From Eremomyces bilateralis CBS 781.70 (taxonomy: Eukaryota; Ascomycota; Dothideomycetes; Eremomycetales; Eremomycetaceae): a stretch of 64,000 bases of DNA. Within the stretch, counting starts at the first letter, position 1, and each line of letters starts with the position of its first letter. The position numbers and the translations under genes were made by a program. The stretch spans positions 211,514 through 275,513 of the forward strand of contig NW_022985067.1 in NCBI RefSeq assembly GCF_010015585.1. Reading direction: 5' to 3'. Below, piece after piece: positions 30,451-41,281 of this stretch. The notes beneath the pieces were generated by a model. The model saw only the letters and a program-made list of their open reading frames with translations. It was not told where the DNA came from and searched no databases.

Positions 30451-33400
30451 ATGCGGCGACCACTATCGAGCTCGCTGCTCGCCGCCGCAGCTCTCTCCTT
30501 GCTCCCGATAACCTTCGCATCCGCCCAACAAACCTTTGCGAACTTCACTTCGATCGATCTGAGACCCCGGACGGTTTTCGACGATCGACCAGAGGACTGT
30601 CCGCCGTGCTTCAACTGCAACTTGGACGACTTCACGTGCCACCAGTTCGCCAACTGCTCCAAGGCGAGCGGCAAATGTATCTGTCCACCAGGGTTTGGTG
30701 GCGACGATTGCAGCACTCCGTTGTGTGGCAGCTTGGCGGATAGAGATCGAGCTCCGCGGGCAGGTGATACGTGCGACTGTAATGACGGGTGGACGGGCAT
30801 AAACTGCAACCTGTGCAAAACGGACAATGCATGTAACGCGTTTATGCCAGAGGGCAAGGGTGGCGTATGCTACCAGCAAGGGTTGATGGTGAAGGAGAAC
30901 TACCAGATGTGCGATATTACCAACAAGAAGATCCTACAGCAGTTGAAAGGGAAGGTTCCGCAGGCCACCTTCGCCTGCAACGCGGACCGGGAAGAGTGTA
31001 ACTTTCAGTGTAAGGCCCTTTCTCTGTTGACAGCAATAGACCTCCCACTAACATATGTATAGTTTGGGTGGACGAAAAAGAATCCTTCTATTGCGCATTG
31101 GACACGTGCGTTTGGGATGTTCAAATGGAAGCGAATCGCAACACGACCAAATATACCTGCGAGAACATATCGTGCGCCTGCGTACCAGGAAGGATGCTCT
31201 GCGGTGAATCGGGATCGGTCGATATCGGCGAATTTCTGGAAGAGTCTATCAAGGGACCGGCATCCTTCGCGACCATCGCCACGGAAGGCGGAAGTAAAGA
31301 TGATGGAAGCGTGTTCTCCGAACCTGCCATGAACGATCTGATCTCCAGTATTTTCGGCGACAAGAGCATCTTCCTCAGTTGCAATGCCGGTGAATGTCTC
31401 TATAAGACCGAAGTCCCCGGCTACGAGCGACCGATCAAGAAGATCAACACACCGCTCATCGCCGGCATCATCGCTGGATGTGCGCTCTTTGTCGTCGCTG
31501 TCATCCTCCTGGTGTGGTACCTGACGAGACGATCCGCTGCTCGGGGTGGTTACGGTCCCATCCATATCTCCGATGATGAGGAGGACGAGAACGCCAGGTT
31601 GCTTGCGGGTCACAATCCTGCAGGGCTGTATTTCCAGAATGTCTCGTATAGACTGAACGGAAAGCAAATCCTCGCGGGCATTGAAGGTGCGGTGCATCCG
31701 GGACAACTCATGGCGATCATGGGGGCTTCTGGTGCAGGCAAAACGACCTTCCTCGACATTCTTGCGAGAAAGAACAAGCGTGGGGTCGTGGACGGTGACA
31801 TCTACGTCAACGGAGAATTTATCCCGGATGATGAATTCAAGAGCGTTATTGGCTTCGTGGACCAAGAAGATACCATGCTGGCAACGCTGACTGTCCACGA
31901 GACCATCCTGGACAGCGCGAAGCTTCGCCTACCAAGGGAGATGAGTGTCCAAGCGAAGGAGCAACGAGTTGAGGATGTTGAAAGGCAGCTAGGGATTTAT
32001 CACATCCGCAATCAAATTATCGGCTCCGAGGAGGGCCAACGGGGTATCTCAGGAGGTGAGAAGCGTCGGGTGGGCATTGCTTGCGAACTGGTCACCAGTC
32101 CCAGCATCCTTTTCCTCGATGAGCCAACTTCTGGACTTGATGCATACAATGCCTTCAATGTTGTGGAATGTCTGGTCAATCTGGTCAGGAATTATAACCG
32201 AACCGTCGTCTTTACCATCCATCAACCACGGTCCAACATCGTGGCCCTCTTCGATCAACTCGTCCTCCTCGCCCGAGGCCGCATGGTCTACTCTGGCCCC
32301 CTCCCCAGCTGTCAATCGTACTTCGACAGCCTCGGCTTCAGTTGTCCCCCGGGCTTCAACATCGCCGATTACCTCGTCGACCTCACCATGCACGCTGGAA
32401 CGCCCCATACCCCAATCGACGAAGATTCCTCCCTCTTCGCCGCACCGTTGGGCCTGCGCACCTCCGCCAGCAGTGCCATCGCCGTCAAATCCATCCCGAG
32501 CGTCTCCAATCTCTCCAACCACGACGATCCCTCGCCCGCCAGCCCCTCCGAAGAGCGCCGATCACTCCTCCGCCCCTCCGAAGAGCGCCAATCTCTCCTC
32601 CGTCCCAAAGGCAAGCGCCGCACCTCCATCCGCGCCCTCCAAGAACGCCAGCTCTTCACCCGCAAGAAACAGCGAGCCGACGACGTCGCGAGCACCCCGC
32701 GCACCGACGACGAAGGATCCATGGCCGATCCGAACGAGGAACCCCAGCAATGGCTCCGCCTATCCAAACAGCATGGCCTTCCGCCCCCGCAGATCCTCGA
32801 TGATCCAGACCACCTTCCACCCCCGGCGAGCGGCGGCACCGGCACGAACCTCGACATGCTAGTCGCCAGCTTCACGTCGTCCGACGTCGCCGCGGCGCTG
32901 CACGAGGACATCTACGCGGCGATCGACTCCGCCACCGCGGCGAACACGCCTACCGCGGACGGCGCGCTCACGCCCAATGGCAGCGGGCTCGGCTACGCCA
33001 AAATCAAGGGGTTCCGCAAGGTCGGGTATCTAGGTCAGACGGCGATCCTGTCTGTGCGCACGTGGCGCAACCTCTACCGCAACCCGATGCTGATGCTCAC
33101 GCACTACGCCATAGCCATCGTGCTGGCCGTGTTCCTCGGGTTCCTCTTCTACGGGCTCACCGACGACATCAAAGGGTTCCAAAACCGGCTCGGGCTGTTC
33201 TTCTTCCTGCTTGCGCTCTTCGGGTTCAGCACGCTGACGACGCTCACCGTCTTCCACCCGGAGCGGCTGCTCTTCGTCCGCGAGCGCGCCAAGGGGTACT
33301 ACTACCCGATCTCGTACTTCACCGCCAAGGTCATCTTCGACATCGTGCCGCTGCGACTGATCCCGCCGCTGATCATGGGCGCCATCGTGTATCCGATGAC

Positions 33401-33910
33401 GGGCCTGGTGCCGCAGTGGGCCGAGTTCTTGCGGTTCATCTTGTTCCTCGTGCTGTTCAACCTCGCCGCCGCGGCCATGTGTCTGTTCATCGGCGTCATC
33501 ATCCACAATCCGGGCGTGGCGAACTTGATCGGGAGCTTGGTGATGTTGTTTAGTTTATTGTTTGGTGGATTTTTGCTGAATCATGAGACGATCCCGGGGG
33601 CCTTGCGGTGGTTGCAATCCGTAAGTTCTCCCACTTCATACTTACACATTTTCGAGTCTAACTCTATCTCTAGCTCTCGATATTCCACTATGGCTTCGAA
33701 GGACTCATCGTCAACGAAGTCGTCACGCTCAGCCTCGTCGATCATAAATATGGTCTAGACATCGAAGTGCCAGGCGCGGCCATCCTCAGCTCCTTTGGAT
33801 TCAACACCCAGGCACTCTGGGACGATTGTATTGGCTTGGCCGTAATATGTGGGGCGTTCATCGTCGTCACGTATCTGGCCATGCATGTGATGCTGATCGA
33901 GAAGAGATAA
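30451..33910 (+). CDS. ABCG half transporter with extracellular EGF-like region (ADP1-like)
   Basis: Exons 30451-31009, 31063-33620 and 33674-33910 give 1117 aa. The start at 30451 gives a signal peptide ([19 protein letters not shown]). Residues of about 40-300 are Cys-rich and EGF-like ([26 protein letters not shown]). A transmembrane segment lies at about 317-340 ([20 protein letters not shown]). The ATPase domain has Walker [10 protein letters not shown] (407-415), signature ISGGEKRR (515-522) and Walker [13 protein letters not shown] (about 536). A linker of about 250 residues contains two 10-residue repeats, then the ABCG membrane domain. The first intron has donor GTAAGG and branch CTAAC, and the second has GTAAGT. 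The architecture matches yeast ADP1, a membrane ABC protein of unsettled substrate. Confidence 0.93.
32543..32602 (+). repeat. 30-bp direct repeat inside the ABC transporter linker
   Basis: Two copies of a 30-bp unit encode [10 protein letters not shown] and [10 protein letters not shown]. They lie in the low-complexity cytosolic linker between the ATPase and membrane domains and look like a recent in-frame duplication. Confidence 0.75.
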
Positions 33911-34228
33911 TCGGATGATCGTTTGAGCATGCAGATGTCTGGACGTGTTGGTTTTGGATAGACTACATCGCGAGCTAGGACCGAGGCGGTCATTGTATAT
34001 ATATATACCTAGATCTTGCTCGTGCTGGATGTACCGGCTTTTTTGGTCCAGTTCACTTCAAATACATGATTACACAGCTTCAATGCTACCGTATTGCATT
34101 CATAAACAAACATCCTGCTTAAACTGCTAAGGGAACAAACTGCGCAAAAACCCAACATATCTCGCTCAACCCGCTCCTACGCATCATCTAAGAAGAGAAT
34201 CGTTAAAATCCGTCAAGCCCACCATCAC
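33911..34228. other. Convergent 3' flanks, with a short TA run
   Basis: The ABC transporter and the next minus-strand gene end on either side. A TATATATATA run is at about 33996-34006. Nothing else seen. Confidence 0.6.
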
Positions 34229-35778
34229 CTACATCTTCTTATCCAACTTCTTCAAAAACCGGCCCACCCCTTTTTCCACCCGCCCAAACCCCTGCTCCAG
34301 CCTCCCCGTCGCTGCCGGCTGTCCTGGCCCTGGCTTCGCCGGTTGTCCCGCCGCGAGCTGCGCGTACCCACTGTGTCCGTCCCCCGCCATATCTGCCTCG
34401 GTCGGCCGGTAGAGCTGCTGATGCACCATGCCCGGCTGGGTAGCATAGCCTGGCGCTGTAGGTTGTTGCTGTGGTTGCTGCTGCTGGGGAATATAGCCTG
34501 GGGAGAAGGGTTGAGGAGGCTGTTGGGGTGCGTAGCCTGCTGGGGTGGGGGGAGCGGGGGCGGGGGCGGGGGTGTAGTTGGCGTATTGTGAGGCGGGAGG
34601 TTGGGGTTGAGCGGGAGGGGAGGTGGGTTGGGAGGCGTAGAGGTGGGCATTTGGGTCGACGACGGGTTGTTGCGGTGGGGGAGCGAAGGAGAGGGAGGTG
34701 GGTGGGGTTGGTTGGGGAGGGGTGGGGGTGCCGAAGCTGCCGGCGGTGTTGGTTCGCTGAACGCCGATCGCGGAGGGCGGGCCGGGTATGTATGGTTGTT
34801 GGGGGTATCCTCCAGGCTGCGGGGCGGGGCCAGCGCCGTGCTCCGTGATTGCAGCGGCCACCAGGCCAGTGCCAGTCTCCGCATCTGGAGGCGGGGGGGT
34901 CTTCTCGCGGTGTGCAATAGGCTCAGGAGCAGCTGGTGCGGCGGGATTGTATGCCATGGGAGTATAGTTCGGCGTGGCGCTATCTACTGCAGGAGTTGTT
35001 GCAGGGCTCACTGGAGTTGCTGCAGGTGCAGGCGCAGGGGCAGGGACGGGCGTCACAGGCATAGGGCTGGAATGCGTCTGCGTCGTGCTGACATCTCCAC
35101 TGGGTTGGAATGGCTTCGTCACCGCTAACTTCTCCAGATTTTGGACAACCGGGCTCATGGTATCCTGGTGTTCGGGATGGATGGGGGCCGGCGCATCTTT
35201 TAGGACCAGTTGATGCTCTTGGAGGACCCTCTTAAGGGAATCCAAAAACAGCGTAGCATCTTCGGTGGTCCAGAAATAGATGTCCAAGGTGTGGATCTTA
35301 TACATGTACTTATTTTCGTTGCGTAAGTCATACGTGGGAAGATGCCATTGCGAGAGATCTTGCTGGGGACTAAGCGACGGCCTGCCATTCGGAGTCGGAC
35401 GCCCATGGACAGTGATCGTGAACAGATTGGGGTGTTTGTACGAGTACTCGATATGGGACGTGTCAAAATCTGATCCGTTTTAGCCTCCAGATCTTGATAG
35501 AACCACATTGTGCATCTTACACCCTTGAAATGCGTCTTGATCCGGAGTGCCCGCATGGTTTGCTATCTCAACTCGACCCCGCCGTTGGAGAGCGTCATGG
35601 TACAAGTATACGTAGGAGGACCGGTCGAAACGGTGCTGAAGGGGCTTGGAGGATGGAGCATTGAAATAGTAATGGATGTCTGCGAATCTATGCACAGTCA
35701 GGGCCAGCTTCAAACACGGGTTCCAGGCGTGGGCGCTTACAATGTGAGTAGCGATACTTCGCCCTGAAGGAGTGGCAT
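34229..35778 (-). CDS. Conserved fungal protein with Pro/Gln-rich tail, function unknown
   Basis: Exons 35778-35741, 35687-35521 and 35469-34229 give 481 aa. The introns are 53 and 51 nt with GTAAGC and GTAAGA donors. The first 170 residues look folded: MPLLQGEVSLLTLFADIHYY, DRSSYVYLYHDALQRRGRVE, GYFDTSHIEYSYKHPNLFTI and LDIYFWTTEDATLFLDSLKR. The rest is disordered and rich in Pro, Gln and Ala, with runs such as PAPAPAPAATPVSPATTP and QQQQPQQQPTAPGY. It ends in a basic helix (GVGRFLKKLDKKM). I do not recognise the fold; the mix of beta strands and a terminal helix could be a PH-like module. No membrane segments. Confidence 0.82.
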
Positions 35779-36393
35779 ATTGAGAGCGCTGTCAGCAGAA
35801 CTACTGGCGAACGACTCGCGGCTGTGATAACAACAAGGCAAAGACTTCCTAGAACGCTCGACAGCAAAGACTACAAACTTCAAGCTTCAACAGCAGGACG
35901 AGACAGCAAGCGGTATTTACTCGAGATATATTTAGGATCAGCGGCGCCTCGTCATGAATCCGCCAAGCTGCGAAGGGTTAGTCAGCGCTTGCGGAGATGA
36001 CAGCCCACCAATCACAGCGTGACCCAAGTATTCGGGATTCTGGGGTCTTATTGCCTTGAAGCCTCAGACATACACTGCACAAGTAGTGGAGCCTCGGACA
36101 TTAAGAAGTTGGGAGGTTGTCGCGCCTCAGGCAATGAGGCACCACATCAACCTCGAAATCTTTCCCAAGCTCCATCAATTCTATCCACTATCATGCAATT
36201 CCACAACCAGTCCATCCTTTACTCCTACGTCGCATTCCGATCCGCCATTGCATTCATGTGCAGAACCGATTAAAAGACTATTCACACAACCAGTCCATCG
36301 TGATCCAAGCCGTAGCGACCGAACCATCAATCTCGCCCCATTGAGGGCTTCACCTCCACCTCGTCCATCCTCGACAGCCCCCATCTCCACACT
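35779..36393. other. Intergenic, 615 bp; divergent promoters
   Basis: Lies between the Pro/Gln-rich protein and mitochondrial uS8, which point away from each other. No gene is visible. Confidence 0.6.
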
Positions 36394-36981
36394 ATGTCCC
36401 TCGTCAACCTCGCCCACGTCTGCTCCCACCTCCAAAATGCCTCCAAAGCCCGCCTCGGCCTCACCTCAATACCGATGTCGAAGCTCCATCTGAAACTCTG
36501 CCTGGCACTCCAACACCAAGGCATGGTGTCATCAGTCGACGTCGCCGGCACCAATCCCCCCGTCTCCCCCCAGTGGATGAACCCCGACCACGACGTCCTG
36601 GGCCACCAGACCGCCAACCCGACCACTCTGCAACTCCAGCCCTGGCGAGCGTATCCCGACCCCGCGGCGGCAAGCGAGCCGGCGCAGTTTAAGTATGAGG
36701 TGCCGGAGAATCCGGCGCAGCGGAGGATATGGCTAGGGTTGAAGTACTGGAGTAACCGGCCGGTACTGTCACAGATGCACCTGATCAGCAAACCATCGCG
36801 GCGGTTGTCGATGGGGTGGAAGGAGATTGGGATCTTGACGAGAGGGTTGCGGCAGGGGTATGTGAAGGGCGTGCAGACGCCGGGGGAGCTGATATTCGTG
36901 GGGACGGATATTGGGATTATGGAGGCGAGGGAATGTGTGGAGCGGAAGGTGGGAGGATTGCTGCTCTGTAGGGCATCATGA
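36394..36981 (+). CDS. Mitochondrial small-subunit ribosomal protein uS8m
   Basis: An intronless frame encodes 195 aa. Landmarks of uS8 are the N-terminal MSLVNLAHVCSHLQNASKAR, a central strand region (FKYEVPENPAQRRIWLGLKY), LISKPSRRLSMGWKEI and the C-terminal GIMEARECVERKVGGLLLC, the position of the GVMTDREARKKKVGGE-like end of the family. It lacks an obvious cleavable presequence, as is common for fungal MRPS8. It works in the mitoribosome small subunit. Its stop lies 180 bp from that of the convergent MFS gene. Confidence 0.9.
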   Translation: MSLVNLAHVCSHLQNASKARLGLTSIPMSKLHLKLCLALQHQGMVSSVDVAGTNPPVSPQWMNPDHDVLGHQTANPTTLQLQPWRAYPDPAAASEPAQFKYEVPENPAQRRIWLGLKYWSNRPVLSQMHLISKPSRRLSMGWKEIGILTRGLRQGYVKGVQTPGELIFVGTDIGIMEARECVERKVGGLLLCRAS

Positions 36982-37160
36982 TCCGTTTGCTTGCGGAATG
37001 CATTGCGGGGATGCGAACGTCCCTCTGTATCATATAATTGTATACTTTGCACCTTGCGGAGCTTGGGCAGATTGAAGGGTTGGTACATCAGGCCAGACGA
37101 TGGCGCAGAGCAGTCCGTCTGGTGTCACTCACCTCGATCCGATCTCAAATCAACAAGATC

Positions 37161-38867
37161 TTATGAAACTTTATTCCTGCCTTCTACGTCCGCTTGCCGC
37201 TTTTGTTCCTCTTTCTCTCCATTCCTCTTCGCTTCTCTATCTAACTCCTTCCGTCTCCATGATCCGCCCCATGTCTTGACAATCAATAGCGCCGGCACGC
37301 ACGCGAACCAAATCACCCCAAGGACCGTGCTCGTCCACCCGATTCCCATCGCCTGGTGCATCGGCACGACCACCGCCGACGCAACAGCGCCCAAGCTGCA
37401 TCGGACGAGGTTATTCGCCGCGGTGGCCGTGGCCGGCTTCTTCGGGAAGAGGTCCACCGTGAGGATATTGATGCAGTTAGCGCCAGCCGAGATGCAGTAC
37501 CCCAAAATAAACAAAATCACAATCGTGGCGGCGACGTGGACTTCCTGATCAAGAACCCAGCCCAGGGCAATGACGCTGATGGAGCCCATGCAAAACGCGG
37601 GAATAGCGACCTCCAGCCTCACGGCTTCTAAGGGGAAGTCGCGCGTGTTCTGATGGCGGTTCTTCGCGAGCGGCACGCCGAGTTGGCGGGCGTGACGGCG
37701 GTAATTCCAGTCGAGAATACGGCCGTTGGTGGCGGCACAGATGATTCCGGCGGCACCTACTGGGATATACAGTAGGGACACTTGGATGGTGTTGAAGCCA
37801 TACGCAGCGTGGGCGACGGATGGCAGGAAGCTAGCCACACCGTAGTAGCACGCCATGAGCAATCCGTTGGCAATGAGGAGGATGGAGGCTTCTTTGTTGC
37901 GGAGGACCATGAGGGTCTTCAGAGGGTTGGGGAAGCGCATCTTGCGGGCAGGCGGCTGATAGTGCTGTTGCTCGTCCTGATCATCTCCTTTCCGACGAAG
38001 CCTCCTTTGCTTCCACCAGGCATAGAGGGATACATTCAACGCCGGCGGCGGTATCGATCCGTTTCCAACGAGTTTCCGGTTGGTTTCAGGGAAGAAGAAA
38101 AGCAGCGGCACCGCAACGATGGCTGCCGTGATGAACAAGAACCAGAAAACCGAGTGCCACCCAAGATATTGTGACAGGAGGCCACCGATGACAGGACCCA
38201 GAGTTGGTCCAACCATTGGACCAATGGTCGAATAGGCAACATAAGACCCTCGTTCTGCCGACGTGACTATGTCCGCGGCGACCGCATATGACAACGCGAT
38301 GGTGCCGCTGCTTCCCGCGCTCTGGAGACAGCGGAGAACCAACAGTGCAGCATAGTTGTTTTGGAGCGCCAGTGCTATATTAGCTGTCATAAACACGATA
38401 AAGCAGATCATATACGCGGGTCTACGGCCCGCATCGTCAGAAAACGTGCCCACGAAGGTCGGCGCTAACCCTTGGAGGATCTGCCATATTCCAAGTCAGT
38501 CATTGTTCCTAGCGGATCATATAGGAACTACAAGGCTTACAAGATATGTCGTGACGGTAAGGTTGACCAAGCTCTCCGATACGCCTAGATCCTTCGCGAT
38601 GTCGTTCAACGCAGGGAAATAGATCGATCCTGATGTCGGGGAGAAGAATGCCACGATTGAAGCCGTGACAATGATCAGCCGTCTCTCGGTAACTGTGAAG
38701 GACGAGTACGGTTCAGACGCGACGAGATTGAGGTCCGGAGCATCGTACGCTTGGACAGAGTCTTGTGGCGACTTCTCACCCGACTTCTCACCCGACTTCT
38801 CACCCGAATTCTCACCAGCGCAATTGTCGATAGCATTGCTATCGTCGTTGCTCCCAGATTCTGCCAT
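37161..38867 (-). CDS. MFS drug:H+ antiporter, DHA1 family (QDR/Aqr1-like)
   Basis: Exons 38867-38541 and 38480-37161 give 548 aa; the intron is 60 nt (GTAAGC donor, CAG acceptor). The start is the first ATG, since the frame upstream offers only a TTG. After a hydrophilic N-terminus come 12 predicted membrane segments. TM1 has ASIVAFFSPTSGSIYFPAL, motif A is GTFSDDAGRRPAYM, and motif C is GPTLGPVIGGLL. The large loop contains the family text FPNPLKTLMVL. The C-terminus is Lys/Glu-rich and cytosolic. The family exports drugs, organic acids or polyamines at the plasma membrane; substrate unknown. No cluster partners. Confidence 0.93.
38769..38816 (-). repeat. Four 12-bp repeats in the MFS N-terminus
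   Basis: The plus strand shows CGACTTCTCACC three times and one variant (CGAATTCTCACC). They encode tandem GEKS-type tetrapeptides in the cytosolic N-terminal tail of the MFS transporter. Length-variable between strains is likely. Confidence 0.85.
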
Positions 38868-40104
38868 TGAACACAATGGAATAAAAGACGTTGGCTCACA
38901 TCCATCATAAAAGATAGCGCTTGGCGATGCTTATTATACTTACTTACCTATTCGAGCTTACAACGCGATCGGCACCATTTTGCCGACGCCTGCATTGGAT
39001 CCGCTTTTATGGCTCGGTACACATGTTCAATCCTGCGTTCGTATAGGCTGGTATCCTGCCTTTCGGCTTAAATGACCCTTCGATCATTCTTCTGGCGTTC
39101 GGGTACGGTACATCGGCGATGAGAATGCGGAGAGGCGGCGATTCAATTGCAGAAGATAGTGCGCGTAGTTCTGAGGAGAGTCCGCAAGTGCCTCTCAGGG
39201 GGTCTTCACGTGTCTAATAATGCCGCAAAGCCGCGACGCCCGCGGCGCACAAAAGGGACTAGTAGTCATGATAGGCTCAGCAGTTCAAACCACGAAGCAA
39301 CGTTAGCCGCAATGGACGGTCCCATAGGTGCGGTGGAATTACTCGAAAGTCAAACCTGGACATTCAGAATGATGCATCAGAGTAAATTACAACCAAATTA
39401 AATACGGAGTACGGAGGTCCATTTCAAAAGTTATTGCTCGCCAAGAAAAGGGTTTGATTATATAAGCCGTTCGAAAGCCGATAGCACGGGCAGTAGGGTG
39501 CCTAGCCAACGGGCGGGTACTACCCGCGGTAAATCGAATGCTCGGCGCCCTTGCCTCGAATTAGGCTCTATAAGACCTGAATTAAATGCTCAGTTGATAG
39601 GCAGTCCAGTGCCCGTGGCATAGGCTCTCGAAACTGCTTATATAATCACGCCACTTCCTTGGCGGGCAATAACTTTTGAAATGGACCTCCGTATGTAGTA
39701 CGGAATATGGAATATTTTATTGGTTGAACGCCAAAATATTTGAAACATTTCGCTGGACAACTATTCCACAAGAACATGACATTCGTCAGCATGACGCGGC
39801 TGATGGAAACCATATTTACACTCTGATGGAGACGGGAGAAAGAAGAGGTGGACAGAGGAAACAAGAGCTACCGGCATTGGTGTTAGTCGACAGTTATACA
39901 TCCACTGGTCTCCGTGCAATGTGGCGTTAAAGGAAATGTAATCCCAAAAGCAGGGTACTATTAAAATCGGGAATCAATCATCAATGAAAGCAAGTCGAGT
40001 AAGAGATAGGATGTGGAAGCCGCTTCAATAGACATGCGATTTGTCATTATGGTATCTCTATGGCAGGTCCAGTGTTCCACCCATCGAACTCCAGGCTTGT
40101 TCCC
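38868..40104. other. Intergenic, 1.2 kb, holding a MITE
   Basis: Apart from the inverted-repeat element at 39410-39693 nothing is recognisable. Part of the left half is the upstream region of the MFS gene. Confidence 0.6.
39410..39693. mobile_element. MITE with long imperfect terminal inverted repeats
   Basis: The left end starts TACGGAGGTCCATTTCAAAA and continues GTTATTGC, CGCCAAG. The reverse complement of the right end gives the same run with two or three changes. Pairing continues inward for about 95 bp through GATTATATAAGC and GCACGGGCA-like segments, leaving about 90 bp of unpaired centre. The outermost TA may be a Tc1/mariner-type target duplication. It has no coding capacity, and its total length of about 284 bp fits a miniature inverted-repeat element. 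Nearby TACGGAGTA-like words on both flanks are common around such fungal elements. Confidence 0.8.
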
Positions 40105-41281
40105 TCAAGCAGTCACCATGGACTTCATGTATTGGTTTCGTGACTGATGGCAGCCTCCACACTCTGCAGTAGAGATGTCCGATTTTGCCGTTCCCCGCTT
40201 GCCTGACGCCCTCTGCATATTTTTCCCGTTCGCAGAACTACCGTCCGGCTGATTGTCATCGTGAGTCGACTCCGTGACAACCGAGCTCTCGGTTCCGGGA
40301 ACTGAATCATTGTGGGATGCGTTGACGTAGGGGGTTATCGCAGTAGTTTGGTCCTCAGTACTACGACCACACAGTTTCATGAAATAATTCCACGCATCCT
40401 GGAGATTAGTTAAAGATTTGATGTTCAAGGTATGCCACTTCCGGAAAAGAAGATGAGCGTTCGCAGTGTAGGTATTGGCTTTCGCGAGGCTAGTAGATAG
40501 TTTCGAGACATCAGCATTCCCGTTTGAGGAACCGGCGTACACTTTCGATAGAGCGGCATATGCTTTCAAGACTCTTGCACACCGTTTTGAGATTTCAGCA
40601 TGCGATTTCGAGACTCCCACACACAGTTTCGAGATCTCAACACACACATCTGCGACGATTACAGTGTCCCAGTCGTCGACCCCACAAACGATTTTGAGTA
40701 GCTAGCCGGCGCCTTCGAAGCATCCATATAGGCTTTCGAGTCATTGGCAGCAGCATTCGAGGCTTCAGCATACGCTTCTGAGACACGCGCAGCTGCTTCG
40801 GCCACAGTGGCAGCTTTCGAGGTATCATGGGCGAGGATAGTAGCTGTAACTTCGGCGGTGGGTGAGTCTAGACATTTACATGCGGCCTTGAGCCTAGACT
40901 CTACAGATCTGGAGGCAAGGCTAGGACCATGGGGTGCAGGCTTCTGAATTCGTGATGTCAGACAATGAAGCAGGTATGAGATGAAAATGTGGCCAACTAT
41001 ATACTTCTAGGAAATATAAGGCTCACCTGTGCAGATTGGGCATCCCCCGTGACATTGGCTAAACGCTCATTATTGCCTTTGACCAGATTCACCATGCCGT
41101 TCAGCTTTGTGAAGAGGCTCTGAATAACGGCAGCAGGACTGACTGGGGTAAATTTCACTTGAGCTCCACGTTCCACATAACCGGACTCTCCAACCCCGTC
41201 TCGGGAGGTGGGAATGCACGCGATGGTCGGAGGTTTGATCTCGCTCAATGTAGGAGGCTTATCAGCCCTGTCCGATAGCAA
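40105..41281 (-). pseudogene. Heptad-repeat protein gene interrupted by an in-register stop
   Basis: The first readable segment (41281-41027) encodes KPPTLSEIKPPTIACIPTSR and VIQSLFTKLNGMVNLVKGNN. A GTGAGC donor and CAG acceptor (40943) join it in phase 0 to KPAPHGPSLASRSVESRLK. There follow about 16 units of seven residues with consensus xxSKxxx, such as RVSEAYA, EASNAAA, NDSKAYM, EISKLCV and ALSKVYA. A TAA at about 40657-40659 sits in place of one repeat residue, and the array resumes in the same register from the ATG at 40647. The C-terminus is hydrophilic (ESSVVTESTHDDNQPDG). No ATG opens the first segment, so an upstream exon is missing or unrecognised. The regular heptads suggest a helical rod or coiled-coil surface. 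Family unknown. Confidence 0.5.
40490..40840 (-). repeat. 21-bp (7-residue) coding tandem repeats
   Basis: About 16 diverged 21-bp units run without register change. The most constant positions are Ser-Lys (TCGAAA on the minus strand) followed by Ala/Tyr-rich residues. The period survives across the stop codon at 40657-40659. Confidence 0.75.

Noticed and set aside
36394-38867. Resistance cassette formed by uS8m and the MFS gene
   Set aside because: They are merely convergent neighbours; uS8m is an ordinary mitochondrial ribosomal protein.
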